Assembly (NCBI RefSeq): GCF_000718775.1
Contig: NZ_JOCB01000040.1
Location: 1-63,856, forward strand
Direction: 5' to 3'
DNA length: 63,856 nucleotides
From: Streptomyces sp. NRRL S-31
GTDB lineage: Bacteria; Actinomycetota; Actinomycetes; Streptomycetales; Streptomycetaceae
This document shows positions 46,274 through 54,519 of this stretch, piece by piece; within the stretch, counting starts at the first letter, position 1; each line of letters begins with the position of its first letter. The notes beneath the pieces are model-generated. The model was not told the DNA's origin. It ran no database searches and saw only the letters and a list, made by a program, of their open reading frames with translations. The position numbers were made by a program, and so were the translations under genes.

Positions 46274-46852
46274 GTGTCCGTCAACTTGTCCAAGGGTCAG
46301 GCCATCAGCCTGGAGAAGAAGGACGGGGCCACCCTGACCGCGGTCCGCATGGGGCTCGGCTGGCAGGCGGCGAAGCGGCGAGGCCTGTTCGGCTCCCGCA
46401 CCCGCGAGATCGACCTGGACGCCTCGGCGGTCCTCTTCGCCGGTGCGGAGCCCGAGGACGTCGTCTTCTTCCGCCATTTGGTGAGCGACGACGGTTCCGT
46501 GCGCCACACCGGTGACAACCTTGTAGGCGGTGTCGGCCAGGGTGGCGACGACGAGGCGATCCTGGTGGACCTCCAGCGGGTCCCGGCCCACATCGACCAG
46601 ATCGTCTTCACGGTGAACTCCTTCACCGGGCAGACGTTCCAGGAGGTGGAGAACGCGTTCTGCCGCCTCCTGGATGAGGCCACGGGTCAGGAACTCGCCC
46701 GCTACACCCTGGCCGGCGGCGGCGAGTACACCGCCCAGATCATGGCCAAGGTGCACCGGGCCGGCTCCGGCTGGACGATGACCGCCATCGGCGCCCCGGC
46801 CAACGGCCGCACCTTCCAGGACCTGATGCCGGCGATCCTGCCCCACCTCTGA
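46274..46852 (+). CDS. terD: TerD family protein
   Basis: A 192-aa protein of the calcium-binding TerD/CABP family: SVNLSKGQAISLEKKDGATLTAVRMGLGW at the start, REIDLDASAVLFA, FFRHLVSDDGSVRHTGDNLVGGVGQGGDDEAILVDL (acidic Ca2+ loops) and TFQEVENAFCRLLDEATGQELARYTL. The family is linked to tellurite resistance, stress and, in Streptomyces, calcium-related development. GTG 46274 has GAGGGG upstream. A hairpin separates it from terC, which has its own promoter. Confidence 0.93.
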   Translation: MSVNLSKGQAISLEKKDGATLTAVRMGLGWQAAKRRGLFGSRTREIDLDASAVLFAGAEPEDVVFFRHLVSDDGSVRHTGDNLVGGVGQGGDDEAILVDLQRVPAHIDQIVFTVNSFTGQTFQEVENAFCRLLDEATGQELARYTLAGGGEYTAQIMAKVHRAGSGWTMTAIGAPANGRTFQDLMPAILPHL

Positions 46853-46938
46853 CACCGAAGGTCCGGGTCCCGGCCGGATCCCCGGTCGACAGCACGCATC
46901 CGCGCCGCACTGGCCCGGAAGCCGGACAAAGGGCCGGT

Positions 46939-46962
46939 AAAGCGCCTTTGACCTGGCGCTTT
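46939..46962 (+). terminator. Hairpin between terD and terC
   Basis: AAAGCGCC (46939-46946) and GGCGCTTT (46955-46962) form a perfect 8-bp stem with an 8-nt loop, followed by the T/A-richer terC promoter region. Confidence 0.65.
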
Positions 46963-46983
46963 GGAAAATTCTTTACCAATCGC

Positions 46984-47013
46984 TTTACCTTTCCTTGGTG
47001 ATTGGGGTACCGT
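46984..47013 (+). promoter_or_regulatory. Probable terC promoter
   Basis: TTTACC (46984-46989), 18 nt and TACCGT (47008-47013) would start transcription near 47020, exactly at the first stem of the riboswitch aptamer. It is inferred from spacing and consensus. Confidence 0.55.
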
Positions 47014-47017
47014 TTTG

Positions 47018-47160
47018 AGTACGGAGGGGAGTACTCCTGGCTGCGGCGCACCCGTCAATACGGACCGGTTCCGGTCCCGGGGCGCCGGCCCGTTACGGGC
47101 GGAAGAGACCTCCGGCAGCGACAACGCTGATGTGTTCGCCGTCACGTAATGCCGGAGGTG
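47018..47160 (+). ncRNA. yybP-ykoY-type (manganese) riboswitch with translational expression platform
   Basis: The aptamer shows the conserved yybP-ykoY blocks in order: AGGGGAGTA (47025-47033), CCGTCAATACGG (47052-47063) and GAGACCTCCGGC (47105-47116). P1 is CGGAGG (47022-47027) with CCTCCG (47109-47114). The same 3' strand, ACCTCCGGC (47108-47116), is perfectly complementary over 9 nt to GCCGGAGGT (47151-47159), which contains the terC Shine-Dalgarno. Metal binding would favour P1 and free the ribosome site. The family senses Mn2+ and commonly precedes TerC/Alx-like genes. Confidence 0.82.
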
Positions 47161-47162
47161 CA

Positions 47163-48164
47163 GTGGAAGTCTCCCTGGCCCTGTGGGCCTTCACCATCGT
47201 GGGTCTGGCCGCCCTGATCGCGGTCGACTTCGTCATCGGCCGCAAGCCGCATGAGGTGTCGATCAAGGAAGCGGGTATCTGGACGGCCGTCTGGATCGCC
47301 CTGGCCGCTCTCTTCGGCCTCGGCCTGCTCGTCTTCGGCGGTGGACAGCCGGCCGGGGAATTCTTCGCGGGCTTCATCACCGAGAAGTCACTCAGCGTCG
47401 ACAATCTCTTCGTCTTCGTGCTGATCATGGCGAAGTTCGCGGTGCCCGCCCAGTATCAGCAGCGTGTCCTGCTCGTCGGCGTGCTCATAGCTCTGGTCCT
47501 GCGGGCCGTCTTCATCGCCGCCGGGGCCGCGATCCTCGCCAGCTTCGCCTGGGTGTTCTACCTCTTCGGCGCCTTCCTGATCTGGACCGCCTGGAAGCTC
47601 ATCCAGGAGGCCCGCGCGGACCAGGAGGACGAGGAGTTCGAGGAGAACAAGCTCCTGAAGGCCGCCGAGCGCAAGTTCGGTGTGGCCGACCGGTACCACG
47701 GCACCAAGCTGTGGATCCAGCAGAACGGCAAGCGCGTCATGACCCCGATGCTGGTCGTGATGCTCGCCATCGGAACCACGGACGTGCTGTTCGCCCTGGA
47801 CTCCATACCCGCGATCTTCGGCCTGACCCAGGACCCGTACATCGTCTTCACCGCCAACGCCTTCGCCCTGATGGGTCTGCGCCAGCTGTACTTCCTCATC
47901 GGCGGGCTGCTCAGGAAGCTGGTGCACCTCTCGTACGGGCTGTCGGTCATCCTCGGCTTCATCGGCGTCAAGCTGGTGCTGCACGCCCTGCACGAGTCCG
48001 GTGTCCACGTCCCCGAGATCAGCATCCCCGTCTCGCTCGGCGTGATCTGCGGGGTCCTCGCCGTCACCACGGTCACCAGCCTGCTCGCCAACCGCAAGCA
48101 GGCGGCCACCGAGGCGGCGCACGCCGGCGGTCAGGACGCCCGCAAGGACAGCGTCGACGTCTGA
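47163..48164 (+). CDS. terC: TerC family integral membrane protein (Alx-like, probable manganese exporter)
   Basis: A 333-aa membrane protein with nine or so hydrophobic helices. Hallmarks are FFAGFITEKSLSVDNLFVFVLIMAKFAVP with the first acidic NxxxFxx(V/I) motif and MLVVMLAIGTTDVLFALDSIPAIFGLTQDPYIVFTANAFALMGLRQLYFLI with the second. Between them lies an acidic-basic cytoplasmic loop (ARADQEDEEFEENKLLKAAERKFG). Relatives (Alx, TerC, YkoY) export or handle Mn2+. GTG 47163 has GGAGG 5 nt upstream, inside the riboswitch expression platform. Confidence 0.93.
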   Translation: MEVSLALWAFTIVGLAALIAVDFVIGRKPHEVSIKEAGIWTAVWIALAALFGLGLLVFGGGQPAGEFFAGFITEKSLSVDNLFVFVLIMAKFAVPAQYQQRVLLVGVLIALVLRAVFIAAGAAILASFAWVFYLFGAFLIWTAWKLIQEARADQEDEEFEENKLLKAAERKFGVADRYHGTKLWIQQNGKRVMTPMLVVMLAIGTTDVLFALDSIPAIFGLTQDPYIVFTANAFALMGLRQLYFLIGGLLRKLVHLSYGLSVILGFIGVKLVLHALHESGVHVPEISIPVSLGVICGVLAVTTVTSLLANRKQAATEAAHAGGQDARKDSVDV

Positions 48165-48226
48165 CGGCGTCGTCCGGCAAGCCCCCGATTCCCCCAGTCA
48201 CTTCTCGGCGGTGCCTGCCACGGAGA

Positions 48227-48256
48227 CGGGGCCCGGCCCACCGGCGCCGGGCCCCG
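48227..48256 (+). terminator. Hairpin after terC
   Basis: CGGGGCCCGGC (48227-48237) and GCCGGGCCCCG (48246-48256) form a perfect 11-bp stem with an 8-nt loop, 63 nt after the stop. Confidence 0.75.
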
Positions 48257-48327
48257 CACCGGAAAGGATGAGAGGTATCCGAAAAGAACGGAATGCGAAC
48301 CCTGTACGTCTCTGCGAACATCGCCGC

Positions 48328-49428
48328 ATGATCACTCGGCTCCGGTCGCTCACCCATCAATGGACGATCCTCGTGCCGGTGCTCGCGGTCGTCCTGCTGG
48401 TTCTCACCTGGGGCCGGGGCCTGCCCGGCGCCGTCGTCGGCCTGATGACCCTCGTCCTCGCCGGCGCCGTCCTGGCGGCGGTGCACCACGCCGAGGTGGT
48501 CGCCCACCGCGTCGGCGAGCCCTTCGGCTCACTGGTCCTCGCCATCGCCGTCACGATCATCGAGGTGGCTCTGATCGTCACCCTCATGGCCGACGGCGGC
48601 GACAAGAGTTCCACCCTGGCCAGGGACACCGTCTTCGCCGCCGTGATGATCACCTGCAACGGCATCGTCGGACTCTGCCTGCTCGTCGCCTCCCTGCGGC
48701 ACGGCACGGCGGTCTTCAACCCCGAGGGGACCGGCGCGGCACTGGCGACCGTGGCGACACTGGCCACGCTCAGCCTGGTGCTGCCGACCTTCACCACCAG
48801 CAAGCCCGGTCCCGAGTTCTCCGCCCTCCAACTGACCTTCGCCGCGCTGTCCTCACTGATCCTGTACGGACTGTTCGTGACCACCCAGACCGTGCGGCAC
48901 CGTGACTACTTCCTGCCCATCACCCGGCAGGGCGCGGTCATCACGGCCGACGAGCACGCCACACCCCCGCCCGCGCGCACCGCCTGGATCAGCCTCGGCC
49001 TGCTCGGACTGGCCCTGGTCGGCGTGGTCGGCCTGGCCAAGGGCGTGTCGCCCACGATCGAGTCGGGCGTGGCGGCGGCGGGCCTGCATCATGCCGTCGT
49101 CGGTGTGATCATCGCCTTGCTCGTCCTGCTGCCCGAGACGATCGCCGCACTGCGCTCCGCCCGCCGCGACCGCGTGCAGACCAGCCTCAACCTCGCGCTC
49201 GGCTCCGCTATGGCCAGCATCGGCCTGACCATCCCGGCCGTGGCCCTCGCCTCCGTCTGGCTGCCCGGGCCCCTCGTCCTCGGGCTCGGCCCGACCCACA
49301 TGCTGCTGCTCGCACTCACCGTGGTGGTCAGCTCCCTGACCGTGGTGCCAGGCCGGGCCACACCTCTGCAAGGCGGTGTCCACCTGGTGCTGTTCGCGGC
49401 CTACCTGGAACTGGCCATCAACCCGTAG
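48328..49428 (+). CDS. Calcium/proton antiporter, CaCA superfamily (ChaA-like)
   Basis: A 366-aa membrane protein with about eleven helices in two halves. The alpha-repeats hold GSLVLAIAVTIIEVALIVTLM and AVVGVIIALLVLLPETIAALRSARRDRVQTSLNLALGSAMASIGLTIP, with the acidic residues (I-E-V and P-E-T) used for ion transport. These match Ca2+/H+ exchangers like ChaA. It lies on the same strand as terC after a hairpin and 163 bp. ATG 48328 lacks a strong ribosome site. Confidence 0.9.
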   Translation: MITRLRSLTHQWTILVPVLAVVLLVLTWGRGLPGAVVGLMTLVLAGAVLAAVHHAEVVAHRVGEPFGSLVLAIAVTIIEVALIVTLMADGGDKSSTLARDTVFAAVMITCNGIVGLCLLVASLRHGTAVFNPEGTGAALATVATLATLSLVLPTFTTSKPGPEFSALQLTFAALSSLILYGLFVTTQTVRHRDYFLPITRQGAVITADEHATPPPARTAWISLGLLGLALVGVVGLAKGVSPTIESGVAAAGLHHAVVGVIIALLVLLPETIAALRSARRDRVQTSLNLALGSAMASIGLTIPAVALASVWLPGPLVLGLGPTHMLLLALTVVVSSLTVVPGRATPLQGGVHLVLFAAYLELAINP

Positions 49429-49449
49429 CAGGAGGCGGCCGGCGACCGG

Positions 49450-50754
49450 TCAGCCCGTGGCCGGCTCGGGCGCCGGAGCCGGGACCGGCCGCGTCTCGGG
49501 CAGCAGTGCGAAACAGACCAGGCTCACCAGCGCGATGACGGTCAGATAGACCCCCACGCCCCACGGCACCCGACCGCTCCGCTCCGCCAGTGTTGTGGCC
49601 ACGATCGGAGTGAGAGCACCACCGAGGACCCCGCCCAGGTTGTAGCCCACGGTGGCGCCCGTGCAGCGCACCCGCGCCTCGAACAGTTCCGGCAGGTAGG
49701 CGGAGATCACCGCGAACATGGTGACGAAGGCGAGCAGCGCGCCCAGGATGGCCAGGAACATCAGCAGGGGCTCGCCGGTCGACAGCAGCGCGACCATCGG
49801 CAGCATCCACAGGACGCAGGCCGCGCACCCCGTCAGGCACATCGGCCGGCGCCCGTACCGGTCGCCGAGCAGCGCCACGAGGGGGATGAGCGCGCCCTTC
49901 ACGACCACCGCGCCCATGACGCACGTCAGCATGACCGTACGGCTCACGCCGAGCCGTTCCGTCGCGTACGACAGCGACCAGGTCGTCACCGCGTAGAACA
50001 CCGCGTAGCCCACCGCCAGCGCCCCCGCCGTCAGCAGCACCAGCCGTCCGTGGTGCCGTACGACCTCCAGGAGCGGCACGCGCGCGTGGTCGTCGATCTC
50101 CAGGAACCGGGGGCTCTCCGTGAGGGACGAGCGTAGCCACAGACCGGCCAGCGCCAGCGCGCCGGCCGCCCAGAACGGCACCCGCCAGCCCCAGCGAGCG
50201 AACTCCGCGTCGGACAGCGCCACCGAGAGCGCGAGCATCACCCCGTTGGCCAGGACGAAGCCGAGCGCCGGCCCCACCTGCGGGAAGCTCGACCAGAGGG
50301 CGCGTCGTCCCGGGGGAGCGTGCTCGGCGGTCAGCAGGACCGCCCCACCCCACTCACCGCCGAGCCCCAGCCCCTGGAGGAAGCGCAGGACGAGCAGCAG
50401 CACGGGCGCGGCCACCCCGATGGTCCCGTAGGTCGGCACACAGCCGACCGCGACCGTCGAGGCACCGGTGAGCAGCAGCGAGGCGACGAGCACCGGACGC
50501 CGTCCGCGCCGGTCCCCGAGGTGCCCGAAGAGCACCGAGCCCAGCGGCCGGGCCACGAACCCCACCCCGAAGGTCCCGAACGCCGCCAGGGTCCCCGCGA
50601 CCGCCGAGAACGTTGGGAAGAACAGCGGCCCCAGCACCAGAGCCGCAGCGGTCCCGTAGACGAAGAAGTCGTAGAACTCGATCGCTGTCCCGGCGAGCGA
50701 GGCGGCGGCGAGCCGCGGCATGGACGGAGTGCTTACTGCGTGTAGATCGCGCAT
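49450..50754 (-). CDS. MFS transporter of the metabolite:H+ symporter (MHS/ProP-ShiA) family
   Basis: A 434-aa transporter with 12 helices. The MHS signature is AASLAGTAIEFYDFFVYGTAAALVLGPLFFP, followed by RPLGSVLFGHLGDRRGRRPVL (loop 2-3), RFLQGLGLGGEWGGAVLL and GDRYGRRPM in the second half. Substrates in this family include betaine, citrate, shikimate and dicarboxylates. It is divergent from aroQ, which makes a shikimate-type substrate worth considering, but nothing in the sequence proves it. The start is ATG 50754. Confidence 0.9.
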   Translation of the reverse strand: MRDLHAVSTPSMPRLAAASLAGTAIEFYDFFVYGTAAALVLGPLFFPTFSAVAGTLAAFGTFGVGFVARPLGSVLFGHLGDRRGRRPVLVASLLLTGASTVAVGCVPTYGTIGVAAPVLLLVLRFLQGLGLGGEWGGAVLLTAEHAPPGRRALWSSFPQVGPALGFVLANGVMLALSVALSDAEFARWGWRVPFWAAGALALAGLWLRSSLTESPRFLEIDDHARVPLLEVVRHHGRLVLLTAGALAVGYAVFYAVTTWSLSYATERLGVSRTVMLTCVMGAVVVKGALIPLVALLGDRYGRRPMCLTGCAACVLWMLPMVALLSTGEPLLMFLAILGALLAFVTMFAVISAYLPELFEARVRCTGATVGYNLGGVLGGALTPIVATTLAERSGRVPWGVGVYLTVIALVSLVCFALLPETRPVPAPAPEPATG

Positions 50755-50930
50755 GTCGCGTCAACTACCCACCGTGATCAGGGGTTACGGGGGCGTACAG
50801 AGGTGACCGAGGGACTGGAGTGCGCGCCCTGGCGACCGGCGCGCACGGCCCGCTGCCGGTCCCGGCCGGCGTGATAGACCGGAGGCGAGCGGCGGTCCCA
50901 GCCGCACCGCCCCGAACGACCGGAGGAACC

Positions 50931-51404
50931 GTGCCCCGCACCCTGGCCAACGCCTCGATCATGATCCTCAACGGGCCCAACCTGAACCTGCTCGGCCAGC
51001 GCCAGCCCGAGATCTACGGCAAGGACACGCTGGCCGACGTCGAGGCGCTGTGCGCCAGGGCGGCGGCCGCGCACGGCGGCACGGTGGACTTCCGGCAGTC
51101 CAACCACGAGGGCGAACTGGTCGACTGGATCCACGAGGCGCGGCTCGGCCACTGCGGCATCGTCATCAACCCCGGCGCCTACTCGCACACGTCGGTCGCC
51201 ATCCTGGACGCGCTCAACACCTGCGACGGCATGCCCGTGCTGGAGGTGCACATCTCCAACATCCACCAGCGCGAGTCGTTCCGGCACCACTCGTACGTGT
51301 CGCTGCGCGCGGACGGCGTCATCGCCGGCTGCGGAGTGCAGGGGTACGTGTTCGGCGTGGAACGGGTCGCGGCGCTCCTCGGGGCGGCGCGGGCCGACTC
51401 GTAG
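50931..51404 (+). CDS. aroQ: Type II 3-dehydroquinate dehydratase
   Basis: A 157-aa dodecameric enzyme of the shikimate pathway. [19 protein letters not shown] contains the active-site lid with catalytic Arg and Tyr. [16 protein letters not shown] and [22 protein letters not shown] contain the catalytic His and the phosphate/carboxylate-binding residues. GTG 50931 has GGAGGAACC upstream. It stands apart from other aro genes. Its 3' end is only 14 bp from the convergent ABC operon. Confidence 0.96.
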   Translation: MPRTLANASIMILNGPNLNLLGQRQPEIYGKDTLADVEALCARAAAAHGGTVDFRQSNHEGELVDWIHEARLGHCGIVINPGAYSHTSVAILDALNTCDGMPVLEVHISNIHQRESFRHHSYVSLRADGVIAGCGVQGYVFGVERVAALLGAARADS

Positions 51405-51418
51405 CCCCGCGCGCGGGA

Positions 51419-52171
51419 CTACAGCCGGCCCGCCTCCACGATCCGTCGGAGGAACCGCCGGGTGCGCTCCTGCCGCGGATCGCCGAAGACCTGCTCGGCG
51501 GTGCCGCGCTCCAGCACGACCCCGCCGTCCAGGAAGCACACCTGGTCGGCGACGTCCCGCGCGAAGCCCATCTCGTGCGTCGCCAGCACCATGGTCATGC
51601 CCTCGTCCTTCAGACCACGGACCACCTCCAACACCTCGCCCACCAGTTCGGGGTCGAGCGCGGCCGTGATCTCGTCCAGCAGCAACAGCCGGGGCCGCAC
51701 CGCGACGGCCCGCACGATCGCCGCACGCTGTTGCTGACCGCCGCTGAGCCGGTCCGGATAGGCGTCCGCCTTGTCGGCCAGACCGAGGCGCTCCAGCAGC
51801 TCCCGGGCCCGTTCCTCGGCCTCCGCGCGGGACACGCCGTGCACCCGGCGCGGCGCCAGGGTGATGTTGTCGAGCACGGTCATGTGCGGGAAGAGGTTGT
51901 ACGCCTGGAAGACGACACCGATCCGGCGCCGCACCGCGTCCTGGTCCACCCGCGGGTCGGTGATCTCCTCGCCGTCCAGCCAGATCGCGCCGTCGTCGAT
52001 CTCCTCCAGCAGGTTGGCGCAGCGCAGCAGCGTCGACTTGCCCGAGCCGGACGCGCCGATCAGCGCGGTCACCGTGTGCGGTGCCACCTCCAGACCGACA
52101 TCCCGCAGGACCACCGAGCCGCCGAACGTCTTGCGTACGGACTCCATCCGCAGCACCGGAGCGTCGCTCAT
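51419..52171 (-). CDS. Polar amino acid ABC transporter ATPase (GlnQ-type)
   Basis: A 250-aa ATPase: [20 protein letters not shown] (Walker A), FQAYNLFPHMTVLDNITLAP (Q-loop), DRLSGGQQQRAAIVRAVAVRP (signature), LLLLDEITAALDPELVGEVL (Walker B) and ATHEMGFARDVAD (H-loop). This set is typical of the amino acid group. ATG 52171 overlaps the permease stop (ATGA). It is the last gene of a three-gene operon: binding protein, permease, ATPase. Confidence 0.94.
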   Translation of the reverse strand: MSDAPVLRMESVRKTFGGSVVLRDVGLEVAPHTVTALIGASGSGKSTLLRCANLLEEIDDGAIWLDGEEITDPRVDQDAVRRRIGVVFQAYNLFPHMTVLDNITLAPRRVHGVSRAEAEERARELLERLGLADKADAYPDRLSGGQQQRAAIVRAVAVRPRLLLLDEITAALDPELVGEVLEVVRGLKDEGMTMVLATHEMGFARDVADQVCFLDGGVVLERGTAEQVFGDPRQERTRRFLRRIVEAGRL

Positions 52172-53094
52172 ATCGTTCCTCCCTGGGCCCGCCGCCGGTC
52201 CATCCTGGCCGTGACCCAGTCGGTGAAGCGGGTCATCGGGATGGTCAGCGCGACGAACACCAGCCCCGCCACGATGTACGGCGTGTAGTTCAGACTGCGG
52301 CCCACGATGATGTCGGCCGCGCGTACGGCGTCCACCGCACCCCCGATGGAGACCAGACCGGTGTCCTTCTGCAACGACACCAGGTCGTTGAGCAGCGGCG
52401 GCACCTGGCGGCGCACCGCCTGCGGCAGGACGACGTAGCGCAGGGCCTGCCGGTTGGTGAGGCCCAGCGAGCGCGCCGCCGCGCGCTGCGAGGGATGGAT
52501 GGAGTCGATGCCGGCCCGGAACACCTCCGCCACGTACGCCGAGTACGTCAGCGTCAGCGCCGTACCGCCGAGCAGGACCGGATCGACCGTCACACCCTGG
52601 AGCCGCAGCGCCGGCACGCCCAGGACGACGATCATCAGGTTGATGATCAGCGGCAGACCGCGGAAGAAGTCGGTGTACGCCGCCGCCAGCACCCGGAGCG
52701 GGAAGAAGACCGGGCCGCGCAGGGTCCGTGCGACGGCGATCAGCATGCCGAGGACCAGGACGGCGGTACCGCAGATCAGCAACAGGCGGACGTTGAGCCA
52801 CAGCCCTTCGAGGACCTTCGGGAACGCCTCACGCGCGTAGTGGGCACTGAAGAAGGTCTCCTTGGTGCGCGACCAGCCTGGGGCGTTGACCACGACCAGG
52901 TAGAGGACGGCGGCCATGACGAGGGTCGACAGGGCCGCGATCGCCGTGGCGCGACGGGCACGCGCGCGTCGGTGGCGCTCGCGGGCCAGGCGCCGCTCGG
53001 AGGGCACGTAACCGTCGCCGGAGCCGTCGCCACCGGTCATGTCACCCTCGTCGTCCGTCCCCTCCCGGACCGACTCGCCCTTTGTGAACGTCAC
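52168..53094 (-). CDS. Polar amino acid ABC transporter permease
   Basis: A 308-aa permease with an Arg-rich cytoplasmic N-terminus and about five or six helices from residue 45. The HisM/GlnP pattern is LWLNVRLLLICGTAVLVLGMLIAV, YTDFFRGLPLIINLMIVVLG and the EAA loop AARSLGLTNRQALRYVVLPQAVRRQVPPLLND. GTG 53094 overlaps the binding protein stop (GTGA). ATG 53040 with GAGGGTG upstream is a good alternative start. It acts with the flanking genes to import an amino acid. Confidence 0.92.
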   Translation of the reverse strand: MTFTKGESVREGTDDEGDMTGGDGSGDGYVPSERRLARERHRRARARRATAIAALSTLVMAAVLYLVVVNAPGWSRTKETFFSAHYAREAFPKVLEGLWLNVRLLLICGTAVLVLGMLIAVARTLRGPVFFPLRVLAAAYTDFFRGLPLIINLMIVVLGVPALRLQGVTVDPVLLGGTALTLTYSAYVAEVFRAGIDSIHPSQRAAARSLGLTNRQALRYVVLPQAVRRQVPPLLNDLVSLQKDTGLVSIGGAVDAVRAADIIVGRSLNYTPYIVAGLVFVALTIPMTRFTDWVTARMDRRRAQGGTI

Positions 53095-53975
53095 TTGAAC
53101 ACCGGGGCGTCGACGGCGTCCGAGAGCCACTGCTTCTCGATGCCCGCCAGCGTGCCGTCCTCGCGCAGGGCGTCGACGGCGGCCGTCACACACGGGGTCA
53201 GCGCGCTGCCCTTGTCCAGCACCAGTCCGAACTGCTCGGGTGCGCCGCCCTGGTGCTCGAACTGGCCGACGATCTTCGCGTTCGTGACCTCGGCCGCGGT
53301 GATGTAGAACGCGGTCGGCAGGTCGGTGACGACGGCGTCCACCTGGCCGTTCTTCAGCGCCGACTTGACCTGGTCGTTCTTGCCGTAGACGGCGGCCTGC
53401 CGCGTCGGCTTCACCACGTCGGTGATGTAGGCGAGGCTGGTGGTGCCCACCTGGGCGCCCAGCTTGAGCTTCCTCAGGTCCGCGATGCTCGCCGCCTGGG
53501 CGGCCTTGCTGCCCTTCAGCGCGATGACGGCCTGGCGCACGTCGTAGTAACCGGAGGAGAAGTCCACGGCCTTGCGGCGCTCCGCGCTGATCGACACCTG
53601 GTTGATGTCGAAGTCGAAGGTCTTCTCCCCGGGTGCGAACGCCTTGTTGAACGGCACGCTCTGCCAGACGACCGCGTCCTTGCCGTACCCCAGCCGCTTC
53701 GCCACGGCGTAGGCGACCGCCGATTCGAAGCCCTTGCCGTTGGCGGGCTTGTCGTCCTTGAACCAGGGCTCGTACGCCGGTTCGTCCGTCGCGATCGTCA
53801 ACTTCCCGGAGGTCTTCGTGGCGAGCTCGCCCGCGGCGCAGTGCTTCGCGGCCGAGCCGGAGGGGGCGGCCGACGCCTTCTCCTCGGGCTGCGGCGCACA
53901 GCCGACAGCGGTGGCGAGCAGGGCTATGGTGGCGGCGACGACCGCGCTGCGCAGGGCGTGAGGGGCAGGGTGCAT
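53091..53975 (-). CDS. Amino acid ABC transporter substrate-binding lipoprotein
   Basis: A 294-aa exported binding protein. The lipoprotein signal is LRSAVVAATIALLATAVGCAPQPEE, with Cys near residue 26; the -3 residue is Ala, slightly off the usual Leu. The SBP_bac_3 domain has GKLTIATDEPAYEPWF, GFESAVAYAVAKRLGY, FDFDINQVSISAERRKAVDFSSGYYDVRQAVIA and VDAVVTDLPTAFYIT. The ligand is a polar amino acid by family; the specificity is not visible. The start is ATG 53975. First gene of the operon. Confidence 0.93.
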   Translation of the reverse strand: MHPAPHALRSAVVAATIALLATAVGCAPQPEEKASAAPSGSAAKHCAAGELATKTSGKLTIATDEPAYEPWFKDDKPANGKGFESAVAYAVAKRLGYGKDAVVWQSVPFNKAFAPGEKTFDFDINQVSISAERRKAVDFSSGYYDVRQAVIALKGSKAAQAASIADLRKLKLGAQVGTTSLAYITDVVKPTRQAAVYGKNDQVKSALKNGQVDAVVTDLPTAFYITAAEVTNAKIVGQFEHQGGAPEQFGLVLDKGSALTPCVTAAVDALREDGTLAGIEKQWLSDAVDAPVFK

Positions 53976-54519
53976 GGCGGGAGAGTGGCAGCGAAACCCG
54001 CGTTTGTCCACGTCACCGAGGTAGCTGTCCGCATGGTGGGAACGGGTGTTGCGGCCGTGTGAACGCGGTGACGCGCGTCCCCCACACGCCTGACCGGTGC
54101 TTGGGCCGCCGGCCGAGGGCGGGGTTGGAGACCGGCGGCCCCTACCGCTCAGGAGCCGTCATCCTGCGCGGGGCTGCTACCAGTTGACTGCACGGAACCG
54201 TTCTCCGGGAGTGCGCACGGGGGCCCGGTGCGTGCGAAGCATTCACACGGGGCGCGCGCGGAGGTGGCGCGCGCCCGGCACATGCGCGAGGGCTCGGCGC
54301 AGGGACGCGGTCGTACGCGGGGCGTGCGTACGGCCCGTGCGCCGGAGCGTGGGGCGGACACCCGCGACGCCAGGCGCTCGCCACGGGGACGCGGGCTTCT
54401 TCTACCGTGCCCTCGCCGCTTCTACCGTGCCCCCACCGCGGGCAACGGAAGCCGTGCTCCAGCCGTACTGGCGCGCCAGCGCACGGACACGCCCCGGGCA
54501 GCCGGGCGTCCGCCTCCGG
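53976..54519. other. Spacer upstream of the amino acid ABC operon
   Basis: I see no gene in these 544 bp. It holds the hairpin at 54103-54141. A 20-bp direct repeat with CTTCTACCGTGCC at 54399 and 54419 may belong to the ABC operon promoter or operator. Several short open frames lack ribosome sites and similarity. Confidence 0.5.
54103..54141 (-). terminator. Perfect 10-bp hairpin in the spacer after the MBL-fold gene
   Basis: GGGCCGCCGG (54103-54112) pairs with CCGGCGGCCC (54132-54141) across a 19-nt loop. It may end the transcript from the MBL gene, but it is nearly 380 nt past that stop, so the role is uncertain. Confidence 0.4.
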
